Positions 21,718-35,792 of a stretch of 64,000 bases of DNA are shown piece by piece (position 1 is the first letter of the stretch; every line of letters starts with the position of its first letter). A program made the translations under genes and the position numbers. The notes under the pieces were generated by a model. That model was not told where the DNA came from. It ran no database searches and saw nothing but the letters and a program-made list of their open reading frames with translations. This stretch comes from Paraphysoderma sedebokerense (lineage: Eukaryota; Blastocladiomycota; Physodermatomycetes; Physodermatales; Physodermataceae): assembly GCA_025602915.1 (NCBI GenBank), contig JAHLJZ010000011.1:310001-374000 (forward strand), written 5' to 3'.

Positions 21718-23378
21718 ATGACAATATCATCCAGCAGTTCTACCGACCCCGGCCCGGCGAATATGTATGACGACCCTATCGTCACTTATGTATTCGTCCT
21801 TACCCTTATCAACATATACATTTTGGTCACAACACTATTATTTATTTCTAAAACCCGGTCTCTAGTCATTCATAAACGAGGCTACCAAATAACGGTGATA
21901 TCAGTATTATGTAATCTGCTGGTCTTCAATTTCCATGACGTTTTCAATATTTTGCATTCGATGAATTGCCTTCTCGTTATCGGCATCCAATACATATTTC
22001 TACCGCTATTTTCATTTTGTTACGTCCTTCGAATATTCTATATAATATCAGTTTATTATATCAATCAATCGGCGACCTCCCCATCCATCGAGGAAGACTC
22101 TAAGCCCAGTGCAATCCAATCCTTATGGCGGAGGCATATTCAAAGATTATCTCGAATCCTTGTCCGCTCAGATAGCAATCGTCATTCACCCGCTTGTCCT
22201 CCTCGGGAAATTCATCTGCTCTCTGTTGGCACTTCAGTGAATATGAAGAACGTGTTTAAAATAATTCTGGTCTTCTTCATTTTCGAAGTTATGGTTCTTG
22301 TAGCAACTATTGTTACCTCGAAAAATCGGTTTTTGGCCAACCCAAGAATTACATTAGGCGAATGTGATCAGAAACATGATATCATCTATGGTTTCTTAGG
22401 TTACTATGCATTACTACTGTCGACAATTGTATTCGCTTTATGGGAATTGAAAAAAGTGAAAGATAGTTACTATGTCAAAGCAGAAATTGTGTCGTGTCTA
22501 GTCATAAGCGGTATCGGTTTCGCTATCTACTTCATATGCTATTTCCTTCCACCTACTAGCAGTGCTGCCTACCATTCTTAGTGCGTGGTCTTTTTTATTT
22601 AAAATCTGATTTCATGACTTAGTTTTACTGACTTGATATCGCATAAATTTTAGTGTACCTTCCGCAATCACTCTCCTGATCTGTCATTCGTTGTCGGTCA
22701 CTGCTCCAATGATACTCGCTTTTCGACACGATCGGCATATTGAGAGGGCAAGTGTTGATAATGAAAAAATCTCATTCGATCGGGTTTTGTCAAATCCCGC
22801 CTTATTTCAAGAATTCAAAGTTCAATTGGCTAAAGATTTCAGCATAGGTGCAGTGTCTCCATACTTCCTAATAACGAGGGAACTTAAATTGACCGGGAAA
22901 TATTAATTTTTCACAGAGAACGGGTTTTTCTATGAAGATTATCTGGAATTCTGCACTCTCTATTCATCATCATCGTCAACATCAATCCTTCCACGATCTC
23001 TTTCTCAAGGTAAACTGCTATCAGCTTCTTCCTCAAAAACTTCATTATCTCCATCGTCACTCTACACTCCGGCCGTTTTGTCAAAATTATATAAAATATA
23101 TCGAACATATATTGCACCTGAAGCCCCGATGGAATTAAATGTTGACGGCAAATTGCGAAAAATGGCTCAGCAAAGTGTGAATGAAACCGGAGTTCTGTCC
23201 ATCGAAGTTTTGGACAATATCAAAGAAGAGGTGAAAAAGAATATGATGCTGAATTCGTTTCCGAAGGTTCGTATTTTAAATTCGTATGGGCAATTTATGC
23301 AAGGTAATGTTTCTGACGTGTATGCCAATTTCGCCACGCACCGATCTCTAGTTTATCAAAGACTATAAGCTGCCTTAG
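21718..23378 (+). CDS. Seven-transmembrane receptor fused to RGS domain
   Basis: Four exons, with introns at about 22580-22653, 22849-22915 and 23266-23350. The N-terminus is short. Seven hydrophobic helices follow: VTYVFVLTLINIYILV, VISVLCNLLVFNF, IQYIFLPLFSFCYVLRI, VFKIILVFFIFEVMVLV, YALLLSTIVFALW, VSCLVISGIGFAIYF and ITLLICHSLSVTAPMIL. After them SFDRVLSNPALFQEFKVQLA and NGFFYEDYLEFCTLYS begin an RGS box, which continues with VKKNMMLNSFPKFIKDY. The Ser-rich segment SSSSSTSILPRSLSQGK sits inside the RGS region as an insertion. The architecture is that of plant RGS1 and fungal GprK-type receptors, which speed GTP hydrolysis by Galpha. It acts at the plasma membrane. The ligand is unknown. 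Confidence 0.88.
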
Positions 23379-23630
23379 GTCCTCTAAAAAGCAGCTCTGA
23401 ACACATTGTGTAGTGTGCGGAATGAATCATTTTAGAACCGAGATTGTGTACATATGCAAATTTAAGGCGCTGAATCATTTGCTTTCTGTATTATAGATCG
23501 ACAATGTTTGCTGTTCGTAAGTCTCATCTAATTATATGTATATAGTCAGTAAATCAGCTGGTTCCTTAAGGTTGAGAAGACAATTGATTATTGGATTGCA
23601 ATATATTGCAAAAGTTACAGATGTCATTCG

Positions 23631-25907
<2,277 letters not shown>

Positions 25908-26140
25908 TTTATCGTGTTCGGATATCTACGAGGGAAGATGGCTTTTATGAAGTCCAAGTTTTGCTGTATTACCGAACAAGTATTAACGGTGAACCATTTC
26001 ATTGCCCCGGTGAACGGGCCGTCGTACCGGTGAACCAGCAAAAAAAGAAATCATTTATTCTCGACAATCCTGAGGCCTTTAAATTTCAAAACTTTTTTAT
26101 TATAATCTATTCATATTTATTCAAAAGTTACTGGCGAATT

Positions 26141-28498
26141 ATGACGAGGAAACTGCCCTTTGATACTACTCTTGCCGACAAGACTACAAAGAGACAAAAA
26201 TTGGAGGATCCCTTGGACTTGGAGTACTTGGACACTGAGCCGAATGATCAGGATTTTGAAGCATTTGAGAATTGGCTGTCTTCAAACGGTGCTGATTTGA
26301 CGGCCATTTCGTTTAAGAAGAGCCCGCATGGTAATAAATGAGGACTTGTTATATATCTTTATATTTGGCGAATTATTCCTAATTGTTCATTCATTTTTCG
26401 TAGGTTATGGGGTTTTTGCCAAGAAGGATTTATCGGTCGATGATGTCGTCGCTTTCTTACCCTCGTCGCTGATAATGTCCGAAAAAGTTGCACTCTCTTC
26501 GCCATTAGGACAGCTCTTTCTTCGACATAACGACAGCTTGCCCGAATCTGAATACATCGAACATCACATATGCACACGAAATGTCCTCTTTGCATTTCTA
26601 GTCTACTCCTATTATGTTCTCCAAAAGTCTTCCCATTTTTATCCGTATCTTCGATGCCTTCCTCGATCGTATGACACTCTATATTACTGGAATGATTCGG
26701 AATTGTCTTGGCTCGAGGGTACCAATTTGAAGGGTGTGGCGAAGGAAAAATTGGATCAAGTGAGAAAAGAGTGGGAGTTGATTAGAACCATTGTGTGCCC
26801 GGATATGATACCTTTTGAAGTTTTCAGCTTCGAGCGATTTCTATGGGCTAGATGCTCTGCATCTAGTCGAGCCTTTCCTTGTGATCTCTCCTTGATATCG
26901 AATCCTTCTGTAAAATCGGATGACACTACTGCATCAGACATCGGAATCAACTCTTCAACGGAGTCGCATGCGACTGATGTATACAGTGATTACGATACAA
27001 AGTATCCGCCATGTAAATCTAACCTAGCAATGTGGCCTTTATTTGATGTACAGCAAGTTTTCATATGTTTATGTGTGTGGGTATACTCCAGACTGACATC
27101 CTGTTGTGCAGATGCTCAATCATTGCCGGGGCCTCAGAATCACTTGGGACGCAACCCGTACAAAGAAAGATGGTGTTTTCTTTAACGCTGGTTCTCATTT
27201 CTCTGTCGCAGAAGAAGTTTTCAATAACTATGGGGCTAAAAGTAACGATGTGAGTAGGACTTGTAGGTTGTCATCATTCGTTTCTATGTTCATTAATTTC
27301 TCCGGCTTTCACACAAAAAAGGAGCTTCTTCTATCTTATGGTTTTTGCCTACCGACAATGGGCTACCTTGATGATTATTACCCTATCAAAATGAACTTCA
27401 GTCACGATCCGTTATACGACAGAAAATCTTCAGTCTTGTCGTCATTCGGTCTTGTTCAGCCAGGAAATATCCATATCATACGCTCAGACGGACATATCCC
27501 TTCCACTCTTCTTTCAGCTATGGAAATAATACTGATGAACCAAAACGAGCTCGATCTATTGGATTCTGGCAAGGTCAGAGTTAACCTTAAAGAGCATAAT
27601 CTATCATACACGGAGCCCGTACGGATATCCACGACCTCACGGGCTCACATTGCGGCTCTTGCAACATTACTTTCTCTTCTTGAATCCAAGCAAAGCATGC
27701 TGACGTCCAATCACACATACCTCGAGACCATCCAGCCACCTTCTTCAAATCCTCTAGACTATGTCTCGTCATCCGATCCGTACCGTTTTCGCATGGCTAA
27801 ACTATACGTAGCCGGACAGTACTATATCATCTCACAAGCCATTTCCAAAACTAGAGCCCTATATCAATCACGAATCCAGAGTTTCCTTTCAGCCAATGGT
27901 TCAAGCAAAAAGATCATAACGGTGGAAGAATTGATGCAACATGAGCCATTTGTAGAATGGTTCCAAAATGTTCTGAATAGCGTACAGACTGACGATGAGT
28001 TTGAGGTGACTGAAGATCTGGTATTCCAGCTTTGGCTTTGTTGGTGCTGCGTTAGTCGAGACGAAGAATGCGACCAGATTGTGAAACGATTATGGTATCG
28101 ACCTGGTGACGACAGGGTGAAAGACTCGATAAGGTAATATTTTTCGTTCACACTTTCTTTCATATATCATTTTTATTTTCACCATATCAACTTGTTCCCT
28201 GTTCCATTCCAATTTCTATTTCTAATTCATCATTATTTCCTTTATTTGGTCGCTATATCCGTCAATTTGCTATTTTAGTCCCGATCTCAAGCAACAATAC
28301 GAATATTTCTTCTCGTCTCCCCATTCCGATCAATCTGACAGGGTATCGTTGGATATTTTCGCGTGGTCGACTCTCATAGTAGATCTATGTTTAGACACTA
28401 TCTACATTCCTTCCAAGTCGGTAAAAGCAGATAATGTAATTTCAGCAGATGTAGATGGAGAAGGCGAAGAAGAAATCGCTGTGCTATTGTTACCGTAG
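26141..28498 (+). CDS. SETD3/RLSMT-type SET methyltransferase
   Basis: Four or more exons. The frame is open upstream, but ATG 26141 is preferred because it starts MTRKLPFDTTLADKTTKR, after which family-like sequence follows. After the first intron comes HGYGVFAKKDLSVDDVVAFL (SET-N). YLRCLPRSYDTLYYW and LEGTNLKG are typical of the SETD3/Rubisco LSMT group. The SET core, DMLNHCRGLRITWD, is formed across an intron at about 27049-27111. It continues with EEVFNNYGAKSNDELLLSYGF, with the catalytic Tyr in NNYG, and is followed by a helical Rubisco-LSMT substrate-binding-like domain. Relatives methylate histidine or lysine of actin, ribosomal or elongation factors. The substrate here cannot be predicted. 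Confidence 0.87.
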
Positions 28499-28805
28499 GA
28501 GTAATTGATTAGTAGATTCTACATTAATCTTTTTCATGCTTGAGACTGATGTCATTGTCGATGCAAAATGTATTTACTACTTGAATCACTCGAGTCATAT
28601 AATATATATAATTACAATCAAATTATTTCATAAAAGGTGGAAATAGGAAAAGTTTGAAATAGTTAAACCTGCCATGGAGTTGGCGGTTGTTTTAATGTCT
28701 TATTTTTGGTGAATGAGAACTGGTAGCGCAATTCTTCTGCGTTTCCGCAAATAGCGGATGATTTGTAGTTGCAGTTAATCCTGCCTCCATGGTCCATTCA
28801 GATAT
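28499..28805. other. Convergent 3' intergenic region
   Basis: Short AT-rich spacer between the stops of the SETD3-type and BDP1 genes. Nothing else was recognised. Confidence 0.5.
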
Positions 28806-30723
28806 TTACCTTTTTTCCCCGCCTGCAATTCTACTGTCCTCTTCAACTTCTTCTTCATCCGGATCCATTTCCAACAATTCTCCATCACCTTCAACTTCTT
28901 CCATCAGTTTCTCCTCTCCTGTGGCCAACCCATCTAACTCATCATCGTCCTCTTCAGGATCCAATTCCAACATTTCGTTCCCGTCGTCATCATCATCTTG
29001 CTTAGTCATTACCATATGAGAAGGATGCGAATCCACCGTCGGAACTTCTGGAATGGGCTGTTCAAAATTTTCGGTCGGAATACCGGTGATCTCGGAGTAT
29101 TCATGAAGTGCTAAGGATTTCAGATTAGAATAAAATCAAGGTATAAATGAAAGATCAAACAACGGGAGAGAATTTTTAAGGGATGGGAGAATAATTAGAT
29201 CACTAGTAAGTTAAATTATGGAGCGACAAAGATGATAACAAACCTAAAGTCTTCTTATTCATCAATGCATTTTTAACTCGTATTGGATTTTTGCTTTCTT
29301 CTCTATTAAATTTATTTTTAATTTGATGTCGGTTTCGTCCAGGGAACATTTTACATATCAGGTCAAATGCGGTTCCCCAATAAGATAGTGCCTTTACGAA
29401 TAGACCTGTTAGTGCAATTTACGAAAAGTTGGACTCTGCCTTGTAATAATCAGTTTCAAAAATTACCTCGTAAAATTTCTCTGTCTCGTCAGCAGTCCAT
29501 CGGGGCGTTCTCCCTGCTTTCTTCTTCATAAACGTACTTTGGTTGATATATCTATTGGACTCTTCTTCTACGATTTCACGACTGACAGGTTCATGGACTT
29601 GATTTGTCCGAAGAGTTAATGAGGATTCGTCAATAACAATTTCACCATTAACTATTCGCACCCGGGGTCCAGCACTAAGTAGAGAGTTAAGATATTGAAT
29701 TTCTCATTTTTCATGAAGAAGTACTTTACCCATCATCCTCGTCTTCTTCGTCCGGGTCCATTTCCATCATTTCTTGTTCCTCATTCCCAGGCGGACTGAA
29801 TATCGACGACGGTCTTTCCCTTTCCCGCTTCAAAGGTTCTATCAAATTGTCGGCTTGACTATTTTCCCCTTCCAATGTGTCTTCTTCTAACAACTCATTC
29901 AACCTGTCCTCCTCAGTTTTGTCCTCAACTTTTTCGCCCTTCACCAATCTTTTCTGTCTTTCTCTTTTTAATTTTCTCATCCGCTTGATAGTTTGCTTCT
30001 TCTTCAGTGCATCTGTCGCAGCCTTTGTCATCTCACCATTACGGACTGACTTTATGGAACACAAGTCCGCCATGCTGATGTTCCGACGGCGGGTGGATGC
30101 ATCCATTCCTTCCTCTCCTTCCTCGGCGTCATTCGATAAGGTCAATAATTTCTTGTTATTACGGGTTGAACTACGAATTTGATCTGAATCAGACTGATCT
30201 GTTACATCATTTGATTCGGCCTGCGTACTGGTTGTCGGCCTAGTTTTGATTTGCCGCCGCCTTTTACTTTCTGGTTCATTAGCAACATCAGTCGGAGATG
30301 AGGCGCTGCTCGCATGACCGGGAGTGGTTACATGCTGTGTTCGTTTCTTCGTCGAAGGATTTATGTGCGGAATCTGAGAGGACGATGAAGAGGATGAGGT
30401 GGTGATGGTTGGAATGACGATGGACGAGCTTGACGACTTCGGCTCATTGTCAGTTAGGGTAGATGACGAGGGAGTGACAGATATCGACTGAGATTCTAAA
30501 TTATTTCATAGTTAGTCCCAAAAGTGGATTTCTCTCGTCAATCGAACTGGACCAAAGAAGAAGCATATAAGTTACCGTTAGCGGCGGTATTCTGAGTTTG
30601 AACATTCGCTTCCTGGGTCGAGGGAGGCGGAGGAGGGGCCGATGTTAGGGAGTTCTTCTGCCGGCGGTTCCTTGGAGCAATTGACGGAACAAATTTCGGT
30701 TTGACTTTAATTGCGGCAGACAT
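28806..30723 (-). CDS. BDP1: TFIIIB subunit B'' (BDP1)
   Basis: Begins MSAAIKVKPKFVPSIAPRNR at 30723. The N-terminal half is low-complexity, with Ser/Pro-rich and highly charged stretches. The diagnostic part is the SANT/Myb domain: GRTPRWTADETEKFYEVI followed, after an intron, by FPGRNRHQIKNKFNREE, the near-invariant BDP1 signature. The C-terminus is acidic with LDPEEDDD and similar runs. BDP1 joins TBP and BRF1 to form TFIIIB and positions RNA polymerase III at tRNA and 5S genes in the nucleus. A single CACGTG lies 72 bases upstream of its start codon. Confidence 0.9.
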
Positions 30724-31260
30724 TTGTGGTGGTGGAATGCAAGATAGATAAAATTGACGAGGAGCATTAAAGTTAAAAAATTTTGGTTTTCAATGTCACG
30801 TGCTGGAGTTTCAAGTTATTATAAGTATTATATTTCTGCTGACAAGGGTTATTTATTATTGGTTCGGAACAAAACCAATATTGACAGACAATTCATATTT
30901 TGATATAAGCAGTTCATAATGAATGACTAGTATTAGAAGATTAAAAGATTTATCAAATCGGCTCCTCTTCCGACGATCGACTTTCCTTGCTGTAACTTGA
31001 GTATTGTAATATCTAATATTGGAGCGACTTCATTATCTTATTCTGATAATCGAATGCATCATTTCATCCTCACAAGACGGGAGTACTTTCCTTGTATAAA
31101 TGACAGCACGTGCGATGTCTTTAATGGCCCCTATTGCGACGACAAGAACACTCTTTCCAAAGTTTCCATCTCATTGCCACTGCTCTCTTTTTCACCATTG
31201 CTCAACATTTCTGTATAATATTGTACAATATCCTGCAACATTTTCGCTTAAGATTTCATC
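30724..31260. promoter_or_regulatory. Divergent promoter region BDP1 / sorting nexin
   Basis: The spacer contains two CACGTG sites, at 30797-30802 (in a GTCACGTG context) and at about 31107-31112. Part of the sorting nexin's 5' exon may extend into the right end, because its N-terminus was not found. Confidence 0.5.
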
Positions 31261-32972
31261 ATGAAGTTGTCTGTCACGGAAGCCGCTGTATTAAACAGGA
31301 ATCTCCTCTTCAAGATCGAATCATTAGATTTGGTACTTCAACCTATATTGATTCTTCTGTTCTATCAAATGATCCAACACAACTGAATTCTTATTTTACA
31401 CCCTTTTTTTCTCAAGAATATCGAACCTATATTTCGCTCATACCCTCAAATCGCATGGCTTCATCAAAAATTAACGGCAACCTTCCCGGACCTGATCATT
31501 CCTCCACTGTTCCAAGCTCCCGACCCAAACCTTATCGCCATAAGTGATAATAATCACATTGAGCAAAAAAGGCTTCAAGCCGATCGATACTTTTCAAAGA
31601 TATCATCGCGGCATCAGATTACCGATAATTCCGATTTCAAGTACTTTGCAACACAAATGGTCCCGTCCGACACTTTGGAGGAGCGGAAACATTTGATTGA
31701 TCTGAGTTTTTTAAGTCCAATTGTGAATCCTATCGTAGGACCGCTTGTCAATTCAAATTATGAGAGAGGCTTCAGGATCTACCGGCCAGCGGAGGATATT
31801 GAAGGGGTAAGTGATCTTCCTCCATTCATCGGTGGCTGAATGACGCAGGCATTGAACAAAAATCGGTAATTCATGGAATGAATACAGAACGATCAAGACA
31901 TCTTTCTGCAGCGACAAGCCTATATTCTATCGCTAGAGTCACATCTGAATCAAGTATCTTTTAACCTCCAAGAAGTGATACGAATAAAAAGAGGTAATTG
32001 AATCTTTAGTTTCCCTCTCGCATCTCAGTATTGCCTTGATTTAACTCTCTCCTCTACCGTGACATTCCCAACTTGCTTCATATATTGAATTCATATAGAT
32101 CTCGCTACGTCACTTGGATATCTTGGTGATTCTTTGCTCTCAACCCTTGGCAACATCAACACTCTTCTTGGATCCACGATCACAGATCGACCGGCAGAAG
32201 TAACCTCAGCTTTCGCTAAACATGAGCAATTTTTGAAAACAGTTACAGCGCTTACCGATGATTTGGAAACGATATATGAACGACAGAGCGTTAATGAACA
32301 GATGCATGTGGGCGACGTCTTCCAAGAATATGATGATTGCATCAACTCTGTCAAGGTAATGGTTACTGAGCATCTTTTATTATTTTCTCTGCTTCAACTT
32401 TTCTAAATACTCTGTCATACGTTTTTAACTCACCACAACCGTACGTACGTACAGGGTGTTATGAACAACCGAACGGAATCGCTGGTATTGTACGTCAACA
32501 CAGTGAAACAACATAAAAAGAAACACGAGAAAGTAGAAAAGTTGAGACATAAGTTGCCTGAGTCATCTCATGAACTTCAGTTTGCTGTAGACGATGAAGC
32601 CAAGGTTCGTGTCTGCTGCCTGCCGTATCGCATGATATCTGATTACTGGGATAGACCATTTTACCTTTATTTATGCCCATTTTTCTTGCCGTTCATTCTT
32701 TTCATGCTCTTACCACTGCTCGATCTTAAAATCAGGCACTCGAACTCGTAAACATCACTCGTGAAAGTTACGGTTCTGTACTTACGCAATTGACTCGTGA
32801 ACTATCGAAATTTGAGGTCACTAAAGCTCGCGAGATAAACCACTGTTTAGAAGGATATGTTGAAATTCAAATTGAATCGGAGAAAGATATTAAGAATAGG
32901 GTCGAAAGATTTGTTTCTGAATCGGATAGAGTGGCGGAAGAGACGAGAGAAGTGCTAGCAAGATTGAAATAG
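31261..32972 (+). CDS. PX-BAR sorting nexin
   Basis: The first clear exon (about 31261-31331) gives VTEAAVLNRNLLFKIESLDL. The next begins NIEPIFRSYPQIAWLHQKL and continues FPDLIIPPLFQAP, the polybasic/proline core of a PX domain. LQADRYFSKISSRHQITDNS matches the later PX helices. Downstream exons form a long helical coiled coil typical of a BAR domain, ending FVSESDRVAEETREVLARLK. Such proteins bind endosomal PtdIns3P and bend membranes in retromer or autophagy traffic (Vps5, Vps17, Snx4 types). The subfamily could not be fixed. The upstream ATG is uncertain and one more 5' exon may exist. Confidence 0.78.
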
Positions 32973-33534
32973 TAAAAGGGAAGCATACAGCACCTCATTG
33001 CATGGGGGCTCCGCCGTCATTGTTGGGTCTGTTAATATACACTTGAAAAAAGAATGTACATAGGACCGATCGGTCGTATACGTCGACAAAAGGACTGTAC
33101 GATTATTCATTGCAAGTATGTAGAAATTATCTGGGAACAAACATATTATAATATACCACTCATGTATAGATATCAACCTGCATTAGTCAATCCAATGCGC
33201 AAAACTGGCAGATCCCGGGACGCTGCTTCTGAACTCTTCTTTGCAATACTCACCAATTAGCTTTAACTGTGACAAAATTCCCTGCCATTGGAGTGCTCTT
33301 CCTACTGTTAATGAGTGGGATTTTGTATTCGCGCTGCATTGCAGGGCTATGGATATACTGACTTTTCGGTCCAAGGATTGTAAGTTTATGAGATTAACAA
33401 AGGACGACACGCCAGTCACGCATATATCGAAAGTCGAGCTATTCACAAGTCGGTTTGAGTCGTTATTTGCTTTGCAATAATACTTCATGTAATCCTCCGA
33501 CAGAGGCAATACAATTTTTTGCCTGAAATTCCGT
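32973..33534. other. Intergenic region, nothing assigned
   Basis: Spacer between two same-strand genes. Short opposing open frames at 33183-33509 (-) and 33241-33480 (+) overlap each other. They lack start context and family features, so they are not called genes. Confidence 0.5.
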
Positions 33535-34833
33535 TTGATGATAGACAGTGCGACTTCGTATCCTATTCCCGTCGGAAACCCAACTTCAACACTCTCTGTA
33601 AACTCAAACTTTTATTATACGATCCAGACCCTTAACTTCCCAGCACTATTACCGTCCTCATGTTCAATAAATCTTGGTCAAAATTATTCTATCGATCTTA
33701 TAATCCCGTTTCCTTCCCCACCATTGTACCTACCAAACGAACAAATTGAAATTTCCACACCATTCGGGTTGATAACATTCCAACCGCCTTCTAATACTTT
33801 AGTGCAGCAATATATAGAATTAATTTTAAAAGTTCTTAGTAGCGGATATTTCGTCTCAACGGGTTCCACTCATGATGGTAGAACCGGAAAGTGTGGAACT
33901 GAGAATAAGAGTGCAAGACCAGCACTTCCAAGGGAAAAAGATGATAGACCAATCGAAAGAGTATTGGACTTAAAAAGTATTTATCTAACTAACTCTTTAG
34001 CATTGAATTCAATACCGCAAACTGGAATCCCGATATTTCACGAAGGAGTTTTATTCCTTGATATTCACCGCGGATATTCCATGCCAGATTTTAGGTCATC
34101 TAGCACGATTATAATTGGAAATCGTGCAAGAGAAGATAGAGCTGAATTGGAAATTGAAGCGAGCAAAAGAGACAAAAAATGGAGAGATTATCATGAATGG
34201 ATTCTTCATCATGAATTGTTCCATTTCATGGAGTATTCAGTTTCTTGTTCTTTGCATTCCATTCAGAGCTCCCTCTCTTCCGACAACAGTTCAGAGCTCT
34301 CCCACTCACAAAGCGGCCCAACTTCAGTACCGAATCATTTATATTACCCTGACGAATCTGAATCAGCTTTGCATTTTTCGACTCAATTATCAAAGGCGTG
34401 GGCTCACCCTCAATTTCAACCATTGTCATACTCCGACACAAACTCCAATCATGAAAATCATACAATATCAAATATCGCAGAGGCTGGCCAGATTTATCAA
34501 AATATACATGAAAAGTTTAAAGCGGACTGGAGCTTGCTAACAGCACCAATTTCTGTAGACTGCGTCTCTTCTTCGCTCTCTTCATCTTCTGAATGTACAT
34601 CTACTGACATTCCGAAAGGATATATCACAAGTTACGCTGCAACCTCTGTTGATGAAGATATGGCTGAAACATATGCTTATTTGATGTTCTCAAAATCCCA
34701 GGAAGCGACTAAACGGTCGCAATGGAAACTGAATGAAAACGAAATACAGGTTGACGGAATAGTACAAAGAAAAGTCAAGATGTTGAAAAATTGGTGCATA
34801 TGGGCCGGATACTCTAGGTTGGTCAGTGATTAA
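33535..34833 (+). CDS. HExxH putative zinc metallopeptidase, intracellular
   Basis: One intron-free frame of about 430 residues from ATG 33535 (a second ATG follows at once). The HELFH site in WILHHELFHFMEYSV near residue 225 is a zinc-binding HExxH motif. About 155 residues later, SVDEDMAETYAYLMFS provides a likely third ligand in an E-x3-A context, the gluzincin-like arrangement of putative zinc peptidases. VLFLDIHRGYSMPDFR precedes the active site. A hydrophilic Ser/Asn-rich insert separates helix and third ligand. There is no signal peptide. The family is not one I can name firmly, and the substrate is unknown. Confidence 0.65.
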   Translation: MMIDSATSYPIPVGNPTSTLSVNSNFYYTIQTLNFPALLPSSCSINLGQNYSIDLIIPFPSPPLYLPNEQIEISTPFGLITFQPPSNTLVQQYIELILKVLSSGYFVSTGSTHDGRTGKCGTENKSARPALPREKDDRPIERVLDLKSIYLTNSLALNSIPQTGIPIFHEGVLFLDIHRGYSMPDFRSSSTIIIGNRAREDRAELEIEASKRDKKWRDYHEWILHHELFHFMEYSVSCSLHSIQSSLSSDNSSELSHSQSGPTSVPNHLYYPDESESALHFSTQLSKAWAHPQFQPLSYSDTNSNHENHTISNIAEAGQIYQNIHEKFKADWSLLTAPISVDCVSSSLSSSSECTSTDIPKGYITSYAATSVDEDMAETYAYLMFSKSQEATKRSQWKLNENEIQVDGIVQRKVKMLKNWCIWAGYSRLVSD

Positions 34834-34970
34834 CTTCAGCCTGATGCATTTCAATCCCTCATTTGCATGATAGAATTATCCAGTCATATACTTCATGAAG
34901 TTAAGAAATTTGCATGCCACCAGATACGGAGTATTCCGTTGAGTACAACTCTATATATAATGTATCGCAT

Positions 34971-34993
34971 TTAATTGGGCGACGCCCAATTAA
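34971..34993. repeat. Perfect 23-bp inverted repeat
   Basis: TTAATTGGGCG and its exact complement CGCCCAATTAA flank a single A. In RNA this could form only a strained hairpin, so a DNA-binding dimer site or a cruciform is more plausible than a terminator. It lies about 140 bases past the metallopeptidase stop. Confidence 0.75.
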
Positions 34994-35623
34994 TCATCGT
35001 AAATCTGCTCACCACTGTACTGTTAATTACTAATCAATCGGTTATTAAAATAAATAATACTTAATATATGAGCAATTACCATGTTTTATAGATGCTTTCG
35101 CTCTCAACAATTGATTAAAGCAATGGTCACGTTTGCGTATTATTTTCCAAATCACCAGGTCAAATTGTTCATTTTTTGTGTGGCGTGCTGTATAACGAAG
35201 AAATTAGTTCTAAACTATGTGTGAAGAATTTGAAAATTATAGATCTCGCGCCCTCGACTCAAGCAATAATGGCATTGAGTTCGGTAGATATACTTAATTT
35301 TGCAAATATCTGAAAACATGTAAGGGCGAATGTTAATGTTAAACCTACGTAAATGTAGGTTCAAGTGCGCTAACAACACTTTCTTATCATTTCGCTGGTA
35401 TGAGTAATTGTTTGTCTACTGGTAGAATATATTATTATCCACAACAATATTCCACGAGATTACACGCGCGACATTTCGTCCATCCCGAGCTTGGTCAGAC
35501 CGTGGGTATATTCGACAAAAATGTGGGTGGAGTGACCTGTCAAATGTCCCGCAGTAACATACCCCTCAACTGTTACTATTACTGTGAATAGAACTTTCCG
35601 ATGTGTTTAAAAGAACTAAAGAT

Positions 35624-35638
35624 TAGTCCAAACTGGCC
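35624..35638 (+). promoter_or_regulatory. Conserved 15-bp element, four-TM gene 1
   Basis: TAGTCCAAACTGGCC is identical to the element upstream of gene 2 (37272-37286). A TATATAA sequence follows at about 35706. The element lies 154 bases before the start codon. Confidence 0.7.
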
Positions 35639-35792
35639 TATGGTGGCGTTGCGTATTCTTCATCCCGACAATTCCACAAAAATCAATGGTCGGCCATCCT
35701 TGGGCATATATAACTTGATGATTTCACTGATCATTGTCTCTAAAAGAAAATTTTCTCTTTCTTCTTTGCATCGTGATTACTCTCTCTAAAAG

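Larger units (their letters stand above)
34834..35792. other. Intergenic region with inverted repeats
   Basis: About 960 bases without a gene call. It contains a perfect 11-base inverted repeat at 34971-34993 and a 7-base one at 35342-35361. The right end is the promoter of the first four-TM gene. Confidence 0.55.

Noticed and set aside
33183-33509. Opposing short frames upstream of the metallopeptidase gene
   Set aside because: They overlap each other on both strands and show no recognisable domain or splice context.
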